64,000 nucleotides of DNA from DASXAI01 sp963728985 (GCA_963728985.1 CAVSME010000003.1:744001-808000), one strand, 5' to 3'; counted from the first letter of the stretch, positions 25,121-33,982 are shown. A program made the numbers and translations. Notes: a model not told the origin generated them from the sequence alone.

Positions 25121-26005
25121 GAGCGGCTGTTCACGTTCGAGGATCTGTCGTCGTTCCTCGGCTTCCTCGACTGGACGTGCCACCTCATCGACACGCCCGA
25201 GCAGGCGGCCGCGGTGGCCTACGAGTACGCGTCCCGGGCCACGGCCGACGGCATCGTCTACGCCGAAGTCATCGTGAAGCCCACCCACTGGTCGGGCTGG
25301 GATCTCAGCGAACTGGTGGAGGCGCTGACCGCCGGCTTCGAGCGGGCCGAGGCCGACGGCTTGGCCGAGTGCCACCTCCTGCTGTCGGTCCTGCGCCAGC
25401 AGCCGGCCGAGGAAGCCGAGGCGCTCGTGACGTGGATGGCCCGCCACCGGCCCCGGCGCATCCTCGGCCTGTCGATCGACGGCAACGAGGCGCGCGCCGG
25501 CCGGACGGGGCCCCGCTTCGCCCGGGCCTATCAGCTGGCCGCCGAGCACGGGTTCGGCCGGACAGCCCACGCCGGCGAGTCCTCGGGCGCCGACGGCGTC
25601 CGTGACGCCGTCGAGCTGCTCCGCGTCCAGCGCATCGACCACGGCGTCCGCGCCATCGAGGACCCTGAGCTGCTGCGGCGCCTGGTCGACGATCACATCA
25701 CCCTCAACGTCTGCCTCAGCTCGAACCTCGTCCATCTCTACCCGTCGCTGAGCGCCCACCCGCTGGCCGCGCTGCTGGCCGCCGGCGTGCCGACCACGCT
25801 CAACACCGACGACCCCGGCTATCTCGGCATCGATCTGACCGGCGAGCTGGTCAAGGCCACCACCAGCTTCGGGTGGACGGCGGCAGACGCCATCGCCGTC
25901 ACCCGCCGGGCCATCGCCGCCGCCTTCTGTCCGCCGACCACCGCCCAACGCCTGCACACGCTGCTCGATGGGTTCGAGGCCACCGATCCGGAGGAGGACG
26001 AATGA
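25121..26005 (+). pseudogene. Adenosine deaminase family protein, N-terminally truncated
   Basis: The frame starts abruptly at ERLFTFEDLSSFLGFLDWTCHLIDTPEQ and continues through DGIVYAEVIVKPTHW, the catalytic RTAHAGESSGADGVRDAV, RIDHGVRAIED and the metal-site aspartates in TTLNTDDPGYLG. The first 50-60 residues of the family, including the zinc-binding His-x-His and substrate loop, are absent; upstream sequence is Rieske gene. Without those histidines the enzyme cannot bind its metal. GTG 25214 could start a shorter product, also lacking them. Its stop overlaps the next ATG (ATGA), as in the original operon. Confidence 0.7.
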
Positions 26006-27144
26006 GCCACCCACCGTTCAGCGCACCCGCCGACGACGCCGACTGGGTGGCACTGGCGCGCGAGCTCGCCGCCGATTTCGCAACACGCGCCGCCGCCCAC
26101 GACGAAGCCGGCGACCTCCCGATCGAGAACCTCGAGGCAATGGCCGCCGCCGGGCTCGACACGGCGCTCCTGCCGCGATCCCTCGGTGGCGCCGACCTCT
26201 CCTATCGCGCCTTCGGGGAGATCCTCGGCGCCGTCACCAGAGCGTGCCCGTCGACAGGCTGCATCTGGCTCATGCACGTCGGGGCGGCCCTCACGCTGAC
26301 CTCACTCGGCGACCCGGCGATGGCCGAGCTCTTCGCCGGCGAGCTGGCCGCCGGCAAGCGCTTCGCCAACGCACTGTCCGAGCCGACCTCGGGCAACCTC
26401 TTCCTGATGCCCCTCCAGCACGCCGTCGCCACCGAAGGCGGCTGGACGCTGTCGGGGGCCAAGCGCTTCGTGTCGGGCTGCGAGATCGCCGATCACCTGC
26501 TGGTGAACGCGCTGGTCGAGAACGTTCCGAGCTTCTTCGGCGTGGCCCGCGATCCGTCGATCACGTTCGTGCCGATCTGGGACACGATGGGCATGCGGGT
26601 CACCCGCAGCCAACTCATCTCCTTCGACGGCACGCTCCTGCGGGCCGACCGCCGCTGCCACGCACCCGACCCGACGACACCCAACCCCATCGGCACCGGC
26701 CTGGCCTGGATGTCGATCGGCGTGGCCGAAGCGGCGCTGGCGGCGCTGATCGAGCACGCCACCAACCGGGTCATCCCCACCACCGGCCAGCCGCCGTCGC
26801 ACCTCCAGTGGGTGCAGTTCGCCGTGGCCGACGCCCATGTCCAGCTGGAGGCGGCCCGGCTGATGGCGGGCAAGACGATGTGGTTGGCCGACGCCCGCTC
26901 GCCCGGCACCCTCGACGCCGCCCTCGCCGCCAAGCTCTACGCCAACGACGTCGCCCGCTCGATCGCCGACCTCGGTGTGCGCATCGGCGGCGCGTCCGGC
27001 TACCTCAAGACGTCGCCGATCCAGCGCCACTTCCGCGACGCCCAGGCCGGTGCCCTCATGGCCTATTCGACGGAGCTGTGCCGCGACTACTTGGGCAAGG
27101 CGGTGCTCCAGGTCGCCCCGCCCAGCGAAGGCGGCTTCGGCTGA
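26002..27144 (+). CDS. Acyl-CoA dehydrogenase-fold flavoprotein
   Basis: 380 residues. WVALARELAADFATRAAAHDEAGDLPIENLEAMAAAGLDTALLPRSLGGADLSYRAFGEILGAVTRACPSTGCIWLMHVG is typical of the ACAD superfamily, as are NALSEPTSGN and TLSGAKRFVSGCEIADHLLVNA in the middle domain. The C-terminal four-helix region ends in IGGASGYLKTSPIQRHFRDAQAG, the pattern of the group that includes flavin-dependent monooxygenases (DszC/HpaB-like) as well as unusual dehydrogenases, so the reaction is open. Translationally coupled to the damaged deaminase, it is the last gene of the decaying module, followed by a family B hairpin. Confidence 0.8.
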   Translation: MSHPPFSAPADDADWVALARELAADFATRAAAHDEAGDLPIENLEAMAAAGLDTALLPRSLGGADLSYRAFGEILGAVTRACPSTGCIWLMHVGAALTLTSLGDPAMAELFAGELAAGKRFANALSEPTSGNLFLMPLQHAVATEGGWTLSGAKRFVSGCEIADHLLVNALVENVPSFFGVARDPSITFVPIWDTMGMRVTRSQLISFDGTLLRADRRCHAPDPTTPNPIGTGLAWMSIGVAEAALAALIEHATNRVIPTTGQPPSHLQWVQFAVADAHVQLEAARLMAGKTMWLADARSPGTLDAALAAKLYANDVARSIADLGVRIGGASGYLKTSPIQRHFRDAQAGALMAYSTELCRDYLGKAVLQVAPPSEGGFG

Positions 27145-27157
27145 GCGCTCCCGCGTC

Positions 27158-27219
27158 CAAAAGCGCGCAGCCTGAACACTTGGTACCGCCCCGGCGGTAG
27201 CAAACGCTCAGCCTGCGCG
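27158..27219 (+). repeat. Extragenic palindrome, family B copy 2
   Basis: Left arm GCGCGCAGCCTGAACACTTG... and right arm ...CGCTCAGCCTGCGCG around a four-base loop. It is nearly identical to the copy at 19471-19532, with a few single-base differences in both arms. It begins 13 bases after the stop of the acyl-CoA-dehydrogenase-fold gene. Confidence 0.75.
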
Positions 27220-27484
27220 TCTGGGGGGCGTGGCCGACACGGCTCACCGCCCAGAATCGTTGACTGATCACCGTGAGCGAGTGATGCCGGCGACCCATGG
27301 AACCGCCAGGTCAGCCGTGGTGTCATAGCGGCCAGGCCAGCGGCGGAGCTGGCCGGCGGCGGCAAGGCGTGCACCCCGGCAGGACAGCCGGCGGCGACGC
27401 GTGAAAGGCGGAAACCATGTTGATCACGTCCCCCTCCCGGTCTTCGGCGCGCCCGGAGCTGGCTCGGTCCGGGGCGGTGCGGCC
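27220..27484. other. Intergenic stretch, nothing recognised
   Basis: The rest of the 340-base gap after the acyl-CoA-dehydrogenase-fold gene. Short GC-rich dyads such as GGCCAGCGGCGGAGCTGGCC (about 27338) are present, but no convincing ORF, promoter or RNA gene was seen. Confidence 0.4.
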
Positions 27485-27955
27485 ATGAGGCGCAGCACGG
27501 TCGTCGCGGTACTCGGTGGCGCCATGACGGTCGCCGGCGGGGCGTGGTTCGCTCTCGTCCAGCGCGACATCGTGACCGACAAACATGCCGCCGGCGTCCC
27601 GCTGGCGCGGGTGGCGCTCGGCGCCGCCGCTGTCGGTGTCGTCCTGCTGGCCGGCGGGTTGTTCTTCACCCGGCGCCAGCGCAAGGCCGAAGCGGCCTAT
27701 GAGGAAGAGCTGGAAGACGAGGAGCCTGGCGAGTACGTGTGGCCGACGATCGTCGTCCGCCGCCACGGCCGGCCCCGCCAGCGGCCCATGGCCCGCATCG
27801 TCACGGTGCCCCCGTCGACGTGGCCGGTGCCGTCGCCTCGCCATCCGTCGATGGCCGGCATGGAGGCCGACACCAGCTTCCCGGCGAACCCGGCACCGGC
27901 GGTGGGTGACGGCTGGCTGCCCGACAACGTGCAGCGCCTGCCCTTTCGGCCCTAA
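27485..27955 (+). CDS. Hypothetical two-helix membrane protein
   Basis: 156 residues not recognised as a named family. It has two predicted membrane segments (TVVAVLGGAMTVAGGAWFAL near the N-terminus and VALGAAAVGVVLLAGGLFF about residues 43-62). An acidic stretch follows (AAYEEELEDEEPGEYVWPTIVV), then a proline- and arginine-rich tail likely to be cytosolic. ATG 27485 is the most plausible start because the first helix follows directly. It is convergent with the conserved hypothetical downstream of rpmE; their stops overlap by a few bases. Confidence 0.5.
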   Translation: MRRSTVVAVLGGAMTVAGGAWFALVQRDIVTDKHAAGVPLARVALGAAAVGVVLLAGGLFFTRRQRKAEAAYEEELEDEEPGEYVWPTIVVRRHGRPRQRPMARIVTVPPSTWPVPSPRHPSMAGMEADTSFPANPAPAVGDGWLPDNVQRLPFRP

Positions 27956-28950
27956 GACGGACGAATCGGGATGATCTCGGCGGGATGACGCAGCCGGGCG
28001 GCGAGCGCCCGAGTGACCGGGTGGTCGTCGCGTTCGGGCACCGCCAGCAGCAGCCGGGCGTCGGCCGGTCCGACGGCGCCGCGGGCGTCAGCGGCGAACG
28101 GCACCAGGTCGAGATCGATCCCGACCGAACAGACGACCACGACGGCGGCGCCGTCGCCGTCGACACCCACGGCCACGCACGGCACCGGGTCCTTCAGGTT
28201 GACGCGGGGCACCGGTGGTGGCGCCGTCTCGAGCACGAGTGCGCCGACGAGCGAAGGTTCCTCCACCAACCGCCAGCGCAGCAGGCGCTCGGCATTGAGA
28301 CGGTTCAGCGGGTGGGGCTCGGCGCCGGGCCGGCGGTGCTCGGCGACGGCGGCCACCACGCCGGCGAGCGCCTCCGCGGGAGGCACGTCGCCGTGCACGA
28401 GCAGGAACGCTTCGCGGTCGTGCGCACCGACGCCGACCTCGAGCCGGGTCACGCCGAGATCAGGATCGATGACGGCCCGGCAGACCTCGAGGCCGGCCAC
28501 TTCGCCGGCGACGACGCCGTGCTCGATGGCGGGCGTCGCCCCGGCCGCCTCGATGAGCGGGAGCAGCGACAGCCGATCATCGGTCACCGGCGGCGCCGGT
28601 TCGTACGGTGCTGCCTCGGCGGGCACGAGCGTTCGCCCGTCGGCCCACCACACCCGAGGTGGGGCGGTGAACCACCGGGCCCGCCGGGCCAGGACCGCAG
28701 CGGCCGCGGTGTCGTCGGCGACGACGTTCACGGCACCGTCGTCGCCGTGCTGGCGGGCCCACGCCAGCGCCGGGCCGAGGACGCGCTCGGGGCGCTCGTC
28801 GGCCAGCACCCACACCTCGCCGTCACGCCGGAGCGCGGCGCCCGCCCCGAAGGGCTCCAAAACGGCAGGACCCCCGTCCGCGTGGTCGCGGACGAGGGCG
28901 CCGAGCTTGAGGCCGAGCAGCGCGCTGCGGCGCTGCGGGTCTGGGGTCAC
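27952..28950 (-). CDS. Conserved hypothetical protein coupled to rpmE
   Basis: 332 residues, alanine- and valine-rich, cytosolic, no recognised domain. Stretches such as LKLGALVRDHADGGPAVLEPFGAGAALRRDGEVWVLADERPERVLGPALAWARQHG and LEVGVGAHDREAFLLVHGDVPPAEALAGVVAAVAEHRRPGAEPHPLNRLNAERLLRWRLVEEP look like a folded globular protein. GTG 28950 overlaps the rpmE stop (GTGA), which fixes the start and implies co-translation with L31; the frame upstream of that lies inside rpmE and is spurious. Function unknown. Confidence 0.7.
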   Translation of the reverse strand: MTPDPQRRSALLGLKLGALVRDHADGGPAVLEPFGAGAALRRDGEVWVLADERPERVLGPALAWARQHGDDGAVNVVADDTAAAAVLARRARWFTAPPRVWWADGRTLVPAEAAPYEPAPPVTDDRLSLLPLIEAAGATPAIEHGVVAGEVAGLEVCRAVIDPDLGVTRLEVGVGAHDREAFLLVHGDVPPAEALAGVVAAVAEHRRPGAEPHPLNRLNAERLLRWRLVEEPSLVGALVLETAPPPVPRVNLKDPVPCVAVGVDGDGAAVVVVCSVGIDLDLVPFAADARGAVGPADARLLLAVPERDDHPVTRALAARLRHPAEIIPIRPS

Positions 28951-29171
28951 TTCTTGGCGCTGGCGCCCTTGCGCTGGCCGTAGCGCCGCTGGAAACGCTC
29001 CACCCGGCCGCCGCTGTCGACCAGCTTCTGCTTGCCGGTGAAGAACGGGTGGCACTCGTTGCAGAGCTCGACGTGGATGGTGCCGGCCTTGGTGGAGCGG
29101 GTGGTGAAGGTGTTGCCGCACGAGCACACGACGGTGGTGGTGTCGTAGCCGGGGTGGATGTCAGCCTGCAT
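28947..29171 (-). CDS. rpmE: 50S ribosomal protein L31 (zinc-ribbon type)
   Basis: 74 residues: MQADIHPGYDTTTVVCSCGNTF, TIHVELCNECHPFFTGKQKLVDSGGRVERFQRRYG. L31 bridges the ribosomal subunits. The four cysteines (Cys16, Cys18, Cys37, Cys40) make this the zinc-containing form, which many bacteria replace with a cysteine-free paralogue when zinc is scarce. The order rho-rpmE is classical. An 18-bp perfect palindrome lies in the 98-base gap between rho and rpmE. Confidence 0.96.
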   Translation of the reverse strand: MQADIHPGYDTTTVVCSCGNTFTTRSTKAGTIHVELCNECHPFFTGKQKLVDSGGRVERFQRRYGQRKGASAKK

Positions 29172-29234
29172 GGCAGCTCTCCAGATCGAGGGGACGAGTC
29201 AGGATATCGGGGGCACGAGCTTCTCGGCGTCGTC

Positions 29235-29252
29235 CGTCTCACCGGTGAGACG
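29235..29252. promoter_or_regulatory. Perfect 18-bp palindrome between rho and rpmE
   Basis: CGTCTCACCGGTGAGACG reads the same on both strands. It lies 17 bases after the rho stop and 63 bases before the rpmE start. As RNA it could form a 7-bp hairpin with a CCGG loop (a weak terminator of rho, no U-tract); as DNA, the loop-free symmetry fits a dimeric regulator site controlling rpmE. The sequence does not decide between these. Confidence 0.5.
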
Positions 29253-29269
29253 CATCGCTCCGAGAACAC

Positions 29270-31039
29270 CTACATGGACGGCTGCTTGGCGATCTCCGCG
29301 AGGAACTCGTCGTTGTTGCGGAACGTCTTGAGCCGGTCCACGAGGAGGTTCAGCCCGGCCTCGGCCGAGCCTCCCTCGGCCAGACCCGACAGCACCCGCC
29401 GCAGCTTCCACACCATCTGCAGCTGCTTGCGATCGAACAGCAGCTCCTCGTGGCGGGTGGACGAGGCGTCCACGTCGATGGCCGGGTAGACCCGGCGCTC
29501 GGCCAGCTTGCGGTCGAGCCGCAGCTCCATGTTGCCGGTGCCCTTGAACTCCTCGAAGATGGCGTCGTCCATGCGGGAGTTGGTCTCGACCAACGCCGTG
29601 GCCAGCACCGTGAGGGAGCCGCCTTCCTCGATGTTGCGGGCCGCACCGAAGAACTTCTTCGGCGGGTAGAGGGCCCCGGCGTCGATGCCACCGGACATGA
29701 TGCGACCGGTCGCCGGTGCCGCCAGGTTGTACGCCCGGGACAGCCGGGTGATCCCGTCGAGGATCACCACGACGTCTTCGCCGGCTTCCACCATCCGCTT
29801 GGCCCGCTCGATGGCCATCTCGGCCACGTGGGTGTGCTCGTCGGAGGGCCGGTCGAAGGTGGACGCGATGACCTCGCCCTTCACCGTGCGGCGCATGTCG
29901 GTGACCTCTTCGGGCCGCTCGTCGACGAGCAGCACGATGAGCTTCACCTCGGGGTTGTTGCGCTCGATCGACGTGGCGATCGTCTTCATGATCGTGGTCT
30001 TGCCCGCCTTCGGGGGCGACACGATCAACCCGCGCTGGCCCTTGCCGATCGGCGAGATCAGGTCGACGATCCGCGCCGTCATGTTGGTGGGATCGCCGCC
30101 TTCGAGGCGGAGCTTCTCGTCGGGGAACAGCGGTGTGAGGTCCTCGAACTTGGGGCGATCGCGAGCCTTCTCCGGGTCCATGCCGTTGGCCGTGTCGATG
30201 CGCAGCAGAGCGGGATTCTTCTCGTTGCGCCCCGCCGGCCTGGCCATGCCGGTGACGTGATCGCCCTTGCGCAGCCCGTACTGGCGGGTCTGCTTCACCG
30301 AGACGTAGACGTCATCCCGGCTCGGGAGGTAGCCGTTCACTCGCAGGAACCCGTAGCCCTCGTCACGCAGATCGAGGTACCCGGCCACGGCCACCGGCTC
30401 ACCTTGGAACGACTCCTGACCGCCCTGAGCCTGCGGCGCCGACGCGTCGGCGCGATCGGCGCCCTGGGGACCGTCGCCCCGGTTCCGATCACGGTTGCGC
30501 CGCCGGCGGCGGCGATTGCTCTGGCCCGTGCCTTCGGCACCCTCGGCCGACGGCGGATACGAGCCGGGCCGGTTGCTCGGGGCCGGCGCCGTCGCGGCCT
30601 CGGTGGCGGTGTCGGCGCCAGTGGCGTCGCCATCCGTCTCGGGCTCGGCGCCGACGGCGAGCTCCCACTCGGCCATGGGCTCGGCCGCCGGTTCGGCCAC
30701 TTCGACCACGACCTCCGGGGCCGGTGCCGCCGGAGCGGGCAGGGGCGGCGGGTCGGCCGGGGTCTCCAGCTCGAGCGCGGGCGCCGTGGTCGATACCGAC
30801 TCCCGGGCGCGCCCGTTGCCGTTGCTGTTGCGGGCCCGCGGCGCACGGGCCGGGGCCGGAGCGGGTGTGTCGGCGACGCTCGGGCCGCCGGTCTGTTCGA
30901 GGATCTTGGCGATGATGTCCGCCTTCTTGGCCCGCGATGTGGCCTTCACCCCGAGCGCCGCGGCGATGGCCAGCAGCTGCTCGCGATCCTTGCCCTCGAG
31001 AACCGAGCGTTCCAGAGCCTCCGTGGACTCCACGCTCAT
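29270..31039 (-). CDS. rho: Transcription termination factor Rho
   Basis: 589 residues, longer than E. coli Rho because of a low-complexity insert (about residues 60-210, rich in Ala/Pro/Glu then Arg/Asn) between the N-terminal SAP-like helix domain (LEGKDREQLLAIAAALGVKATSRAKKADIIAKILEQTGG) and the RNA-binding cold-shock fold (YGFLRVNGYLPSRDDVYVS). Such inserts are known from actinobacterial Rho. The hexameric ATPase has Walker A VSPPKAGKTTIM (about 345), Walker B VVVILDGITRLSRAYN (about 427), and the Q/R loop regions. ATG 31039 is preceded by AAGGTG; the frame beyond it is not conserved. Confidence 0.96.
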   Translation of the reverse strand: MSVESTEALERSVLEGKDREQLLAIAAALGVKATSRAKKADIIAKILEQTGGPSVADTPAPAPARAPRARNSNGNGRARESVSTTAPALELETPADPPPLPAPAAPAPEVVVEVAEPAAEPMAEWELAVGAEPETDGDATGADTATEAATAPAPSNRPGSYPPSAEGAEGTGQSNRRRRRRNRDRNRGDGPQGADRADASAPQAQGGQESFQGEPVAVAGYLDLRDEGYGFLRVNGYLPSRDDVYVSVKQTRQYGLRKGDHVTGMARPAGRNEKNPALLRIDTANGMDPEKARDRPKFEDLTPLFPDEKLRLEGGDPTNMTARIVDLISPIGKGQRGLIVSPPKAGKTTIMKTIATSIERNNPEVKLIVLLVDERPEEVTDMRRTVKGEVIASTFDRPSDEHTHVAEMAIERAKRMVEAGEDVVVILDGITRLSRAYNLAAPATGRIMSGGIDAGALYPPKKFFGAARNIEEGGSLTVLATALVETNSRMDDAIFEEFKGTGNMELRLDRKLAERRVYPAIDVDASSTRHEELLFDRKQLQMVWKLRRVLSGLAEGGSAEAGLNLLVDRLKTFRNNDEFLAEIAKQPSM

Positions 31040-31157
31040 GAGCACCTTCTTTCCGGTGTGTCCGGGGATTCGTGGGAGCGCCGCCGCCCGGGCCGTCGCG
31101 CCACTCGGGTGAACCCAAGGCAAACGAGACCGGAGCAGTACGGGCGAACTGACGGTA

Positions 31158-31179
31158 CGAACCCCTCCCTCCGGGTTCG
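31158..31179. promoter_or_regulatory. Hairpin in the 216-base gap between thrC and rho
   Basis: Plus-strand CGAACCC-CTCCCTCC-GGGTTCG, 7-bp perfect arms with an 8-base loop. On the minus strand it is 77 bases beyond the thrC stop and about 120 bases before the rho start. It could be a thrC terminator or part of a rho leader; rho is autoregulated in other bacteria. No U-tract is visible. Confidence 0.35.
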
Positions 31180-31255
31180 CCATCCGCCAGTGGTCGCTCG
31201 GCCGGAGCCGAACGGGTTCAACGTTACCGAGAGCGACCGGTGGTGTGCAACGTCC

Positions 31256-32620
31256 CTACGCGCGGGCCACGAACGCCTCGATCTTGGCGAGATCGTTGGG
31301 CAGGGTGGTGGTGTGCTCGGGACGATCGAGCAGATCGGCTAGATGTGCAGGTAGAGGGGGTCGAATGCCGGTTGCCCGCTCGACCGCGTCCGGGAATTTG
31401 GCCGGGTGGGCGGTCGCCAATGTGACCATCGGCACCGACGGCGTCGGGTCGTGACCGGCGGCCCCGAGGCCCACGGCGGTGTGGGGATCCACCAGGATGC
31501 CGGTGTCGGCGTAGGTGCGGGCGATGATCTCGATCGTCGCCTCGTCGTCGATCCGGGTGGCGTCGAACACCGACGTCACTGCCTCCAGCTGATCGGGCTC
31601 CACGACCAGCCCGCCCGTCGCCCGGAAGTGGTGCAGCTGCTCAGCGGTCATGCCGCCGTCCCGGTGGTTGAGCTCGAACAGCAGGCGCTCGAAGTTGGAG
31701 CTGACCTGGATGTCCATGCTCGGGCTGAGGGTCGGCACCACCACGCTGGTCGCCATGATCCCCGAGTGGAGGAAGCGCGACAGGATGTCGTTGCGGTTCG
31801 ACCCGATGATCAGGCGCTCGATGGGCAGGCCCATCCGGCGAGCCACCCAGCCCGACAGCACGTTGCCGAAGTTGCCCGTGGGCACGGCGAAGGAGATCGG
31901 CCCCCCGCCGAGGTGGGTAGTGGCCGTCGCGTAGTAGACGACCTGGGCCATGACGCGGGCCCAGTTGATGGAGTTCACGGCGGCGAGGCGGTGCTCGTCA
32001 CGGAAGGCGGCGTCGGCGAACATGGCCTTCACCAGGTCCTGGCAGTCGTCGAAGGTGCCCTCGACGGCCACGGTGCGGACGTTGGCGGCATCGACCGTCG
32101 TCATCTGCCGCCGCTGCACCTCGCTCACCCGGCCCTCGGGGTAGAGCACCACGATGTCCACGTTGTGGCGTCCGGCCACGGCGTCGATGGCGGCCGAGCC
32201 GGTGTCCCCCGACGTGGCCCCGATGATGGTCACGCGCTCGCCCCGGCGGCCGAGGATGTGGTCGAAGAGGCGGCCCACGACCTGCAGGGCGACGTCCTTG
32301 AAGGCGAGGGTGGGGCCGTGGAACAGCTCGAGGAGCCAGTCGTCAGGACCGATCTGCACGAGCGGGCAGACCGCCGGATGGCGGAACGTGGCGTAGGCGT
32401 CGTCGCAGATGCGCCGCAGGGTGCCCATGTCGACGTCGCCATCGATGAACGGGGCCATGACGGCGGCGGCGATCGTGGCGTAGTCCCGGTCGCGCCGCAG
32501 CTCCGGCATCGACGGCCAGGTGGCGGGCACGTACAGACCACCATCGACTGCGAGGCCGGCGAGCAGCACGTCGGCGAACCGCAGCTCGGGCGCCGCACCG
32601 CGGGTGGAGACGTACTTCAC
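31256..32620 (-). CDS. thrC: Threonine synthase
   Basis: 454 residues of the long (E. coli/yeast-like) class. It converts O-phosphohomoserine to threonine with PLP. Motifs: KYVSTRGAAPELRFADVLLAGLAVDGGLYVP at the N-terminus, the PLP lysine in HGPTLAFKDVALQ (about residue 109), ATSGDTGSAAIDA, and the phosphate cradle FAVPTGNFGNVLSG. Its GTG start overlaps the hom stop (GTGA), proving coupling. The homoserine kinase gene thrB, which usually follows thrC, is absent between thrC and rho and was not seen elsewhere in the window. Confidence 0.96.
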   Translation of the reverse strand: MKYVSTRGAAPELRFADVLLAGLAVDGGLYVPATWPSMPELRRDRDYATIAAAVMAPFIDGDVDMGTLRRICDDAYATFRHPAVCPLVQIGPDDWLLELFHGPTLAFKDVALQVVGRLFDHILGRRGERVTIIGATSGDTGSAAIDAVAGRHNVDIVVLYPEGRVSEVQRRQMTTVDAANVRTVAVEGTFDDCQDLVKAMFADAAFRDEHRLAAVNSINWARVMAQVVYYATATTHLGGGPISFAVPTGNFGNVLSGWVARRMGLPIERLIIGSNRNDILSRFLHSGIMATSVVVPTLSPSMDIQVSSNFERLLFELNHRDGGMTAEQLHHFRATGGLVVEPDQLEAVTSVFDATRIDDEATIEIIARTYADTGILVDPHTAVGLGAAGHDPTPSVPMVTLATAHPAKFPDAVERATGIRPPLPAHLADLLDRPEHTTTLPNDLAKIEAFVARA

Positions 32621-33909
32621 GCGCCGACGACTCGCAGGAGCCCGCCGACCCGCTTCACCACCTCGAGGTCGCGCAGGTCGCGCAGCGTCGCCTGCACATC
32701 GGCCTCCCGCGCTTCGTGGGTGATGAACACGAGCTGGGCGTCGTCGGCGTGGCCCTCCTGCTCCATGCTGCGGATGCTCACGTCGTGCTTGGCGAAGGCG
32801 CCGGTGACGGCGTGGAGCACGCCGGGGCGGTCGACCACCTCGAGCGGGAGGTAGTACTCGGCCGTGGTCTCGTCGATGGGCCGCACCCGCGCCCTGGCGA
32901 AGGTGCCCATCGGGCCGTGGGTCCCCTGGCGCAGGTTGACGGCGGCGTCGATGAGGTCGCCGAGCACGGCGCTGGCCGTCGGCCGGCCGCCGGCGCCCCG
33001 GCCGTAGAACATCAGGTTGCCCACCGCCCCGCCCTCGACGAACACCGCGTTGTAGCTGTCGCGCACGGTGGCCAGGGGGTGGTGGTTGGGCACCATCGTC
33101 GGGTGGACGCGCACGGCCACGGAGAAGTCGTTGGCGTCCTCGACCCGCTCGCAGATGGCCAGGAGCTTGACGACGTACCCCAGGCGGCGGGCGACGGCGA
33201 TGTCGTCAGGCGTGATGCCGCTGATGCCCTCGTGGTACACGTCGCCGGCCACGACCCGCGAGCCGAAGGCGATGGCCGCCATGATGGCGGCCTTGGCGGC
33301 GGCGTCGAACCCCTCGACGTCGGCGGTGGGGTCACGCTCGGCGTACCCGAGGCGCTGGGCCTCGGCCAGGGCCACGGCGTAGTCGGCACCCTCTTCGGAC
33401 ATCTTGGTGAGGATGTAGTTGGTGGTGCCGTTCACGATGCCCATGATCCGGCGGATGGGCTCGCCGCGGAGGCTCTCGCGCAGCACCCGGATGATGGGGA
33501 TGCCGCCGGCGACGGCCGCCTCGAAGAGGAGGTCCCGGTTGGCGGCGGCGGCGGCGGCGAACACCTCGGCCCCCACGTTGGCGAGGAGCTCCTTGTTGGC
33601 GCTCACGACCGGCTTGCCCGCGGCGAGTGCGCCGAGGATCAGCTCACGGGCGGGCTCGATCCCGCCGATGACCTCGACCACGACGTCGATGTCGGGATCG
33701 ACCACCACCGCCGCGCTGTCCCGGGTGAGCACACCTTCGGGCAGTTGGACGTCGCGCTCACGGGACAGGTTGCGAACGGCGACGGCGGCGATCTCCAGGC
33801 GCAGGCCCGTGCGGGCTTCGATGGCCCCGGCCCGCTCGGCCACGAGGCGCACCAGCGCGGCACCGACGTTGCCGCACCCGAGCACCCCGACCCGCACCAC
33901 ATCCGTCAC
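32617..33909 (-). CDS. hom: Homoserine dehydrogenase
   Basis: 430 residues, the actinobacterial size with a C-terminal ACT domain. VRVGVLGCGNVGAALVRLV is the NAD(P) motif; VVEVIGGIEPARELILGALAAGKPVVSANKELLA, GIVNGTTNYILTKM and DPTADVEGFDAAAKAAIMA are catalytic-domain signatures. The ACT part (LEVVDRPGVLHAVTGAFAKHDVSIRSMEQEG) suggests feedback control by threonine. GTG 33909 is chosen because the nucleotide motif starts four residues later; ATG 33960 would add 17 poorly conserved residues. It is translationally coupled to thrC. Confidence 0.96.
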   Translation of the reverse strand: MTDVVRVGVLGCGNVGAALVRLVAERAGAIEARTGLRLEIAAVAVRNLSRERDVQLPEGVLTRDSAAVVVDPDIDVVVEVIGGIEPARELILGALAAGKPVVSANKELLANVGAEVFAAAAAANRDLLFEAAVAGGIPIIRVLRESLRGEPIRRIMGIVNGTTNYILTKMSEEGADYAVALAEAQRLGYAERDPTADVEGFDAAAKAAIMAAIAFGSRVVAGDVYHEGISGITPDDIAVARRLGYVVKLLAICERVEDANDFSVAVRVHPTMVPNHHPLATVRDSYNAVFVEGGAVGNLMFYGRGAGGRPTASAVLGDLIDAAVNLRQGTHGPMGTFARARVRPIDETTAEYYLPLEVVDRPGVLHAVTGAFAKHDVSIRSMEQEGHADDAQLVFITHEAREADVQATLRDLRDLEVVKRVGGLLRVVGA

Positions 33910-33982
33910 ACCTGCCGAGGCTAGGCGACCCCCAAGATCCGTACTGACGCGATTTATCAACCATGAGCGCGTTTATCGCGCA

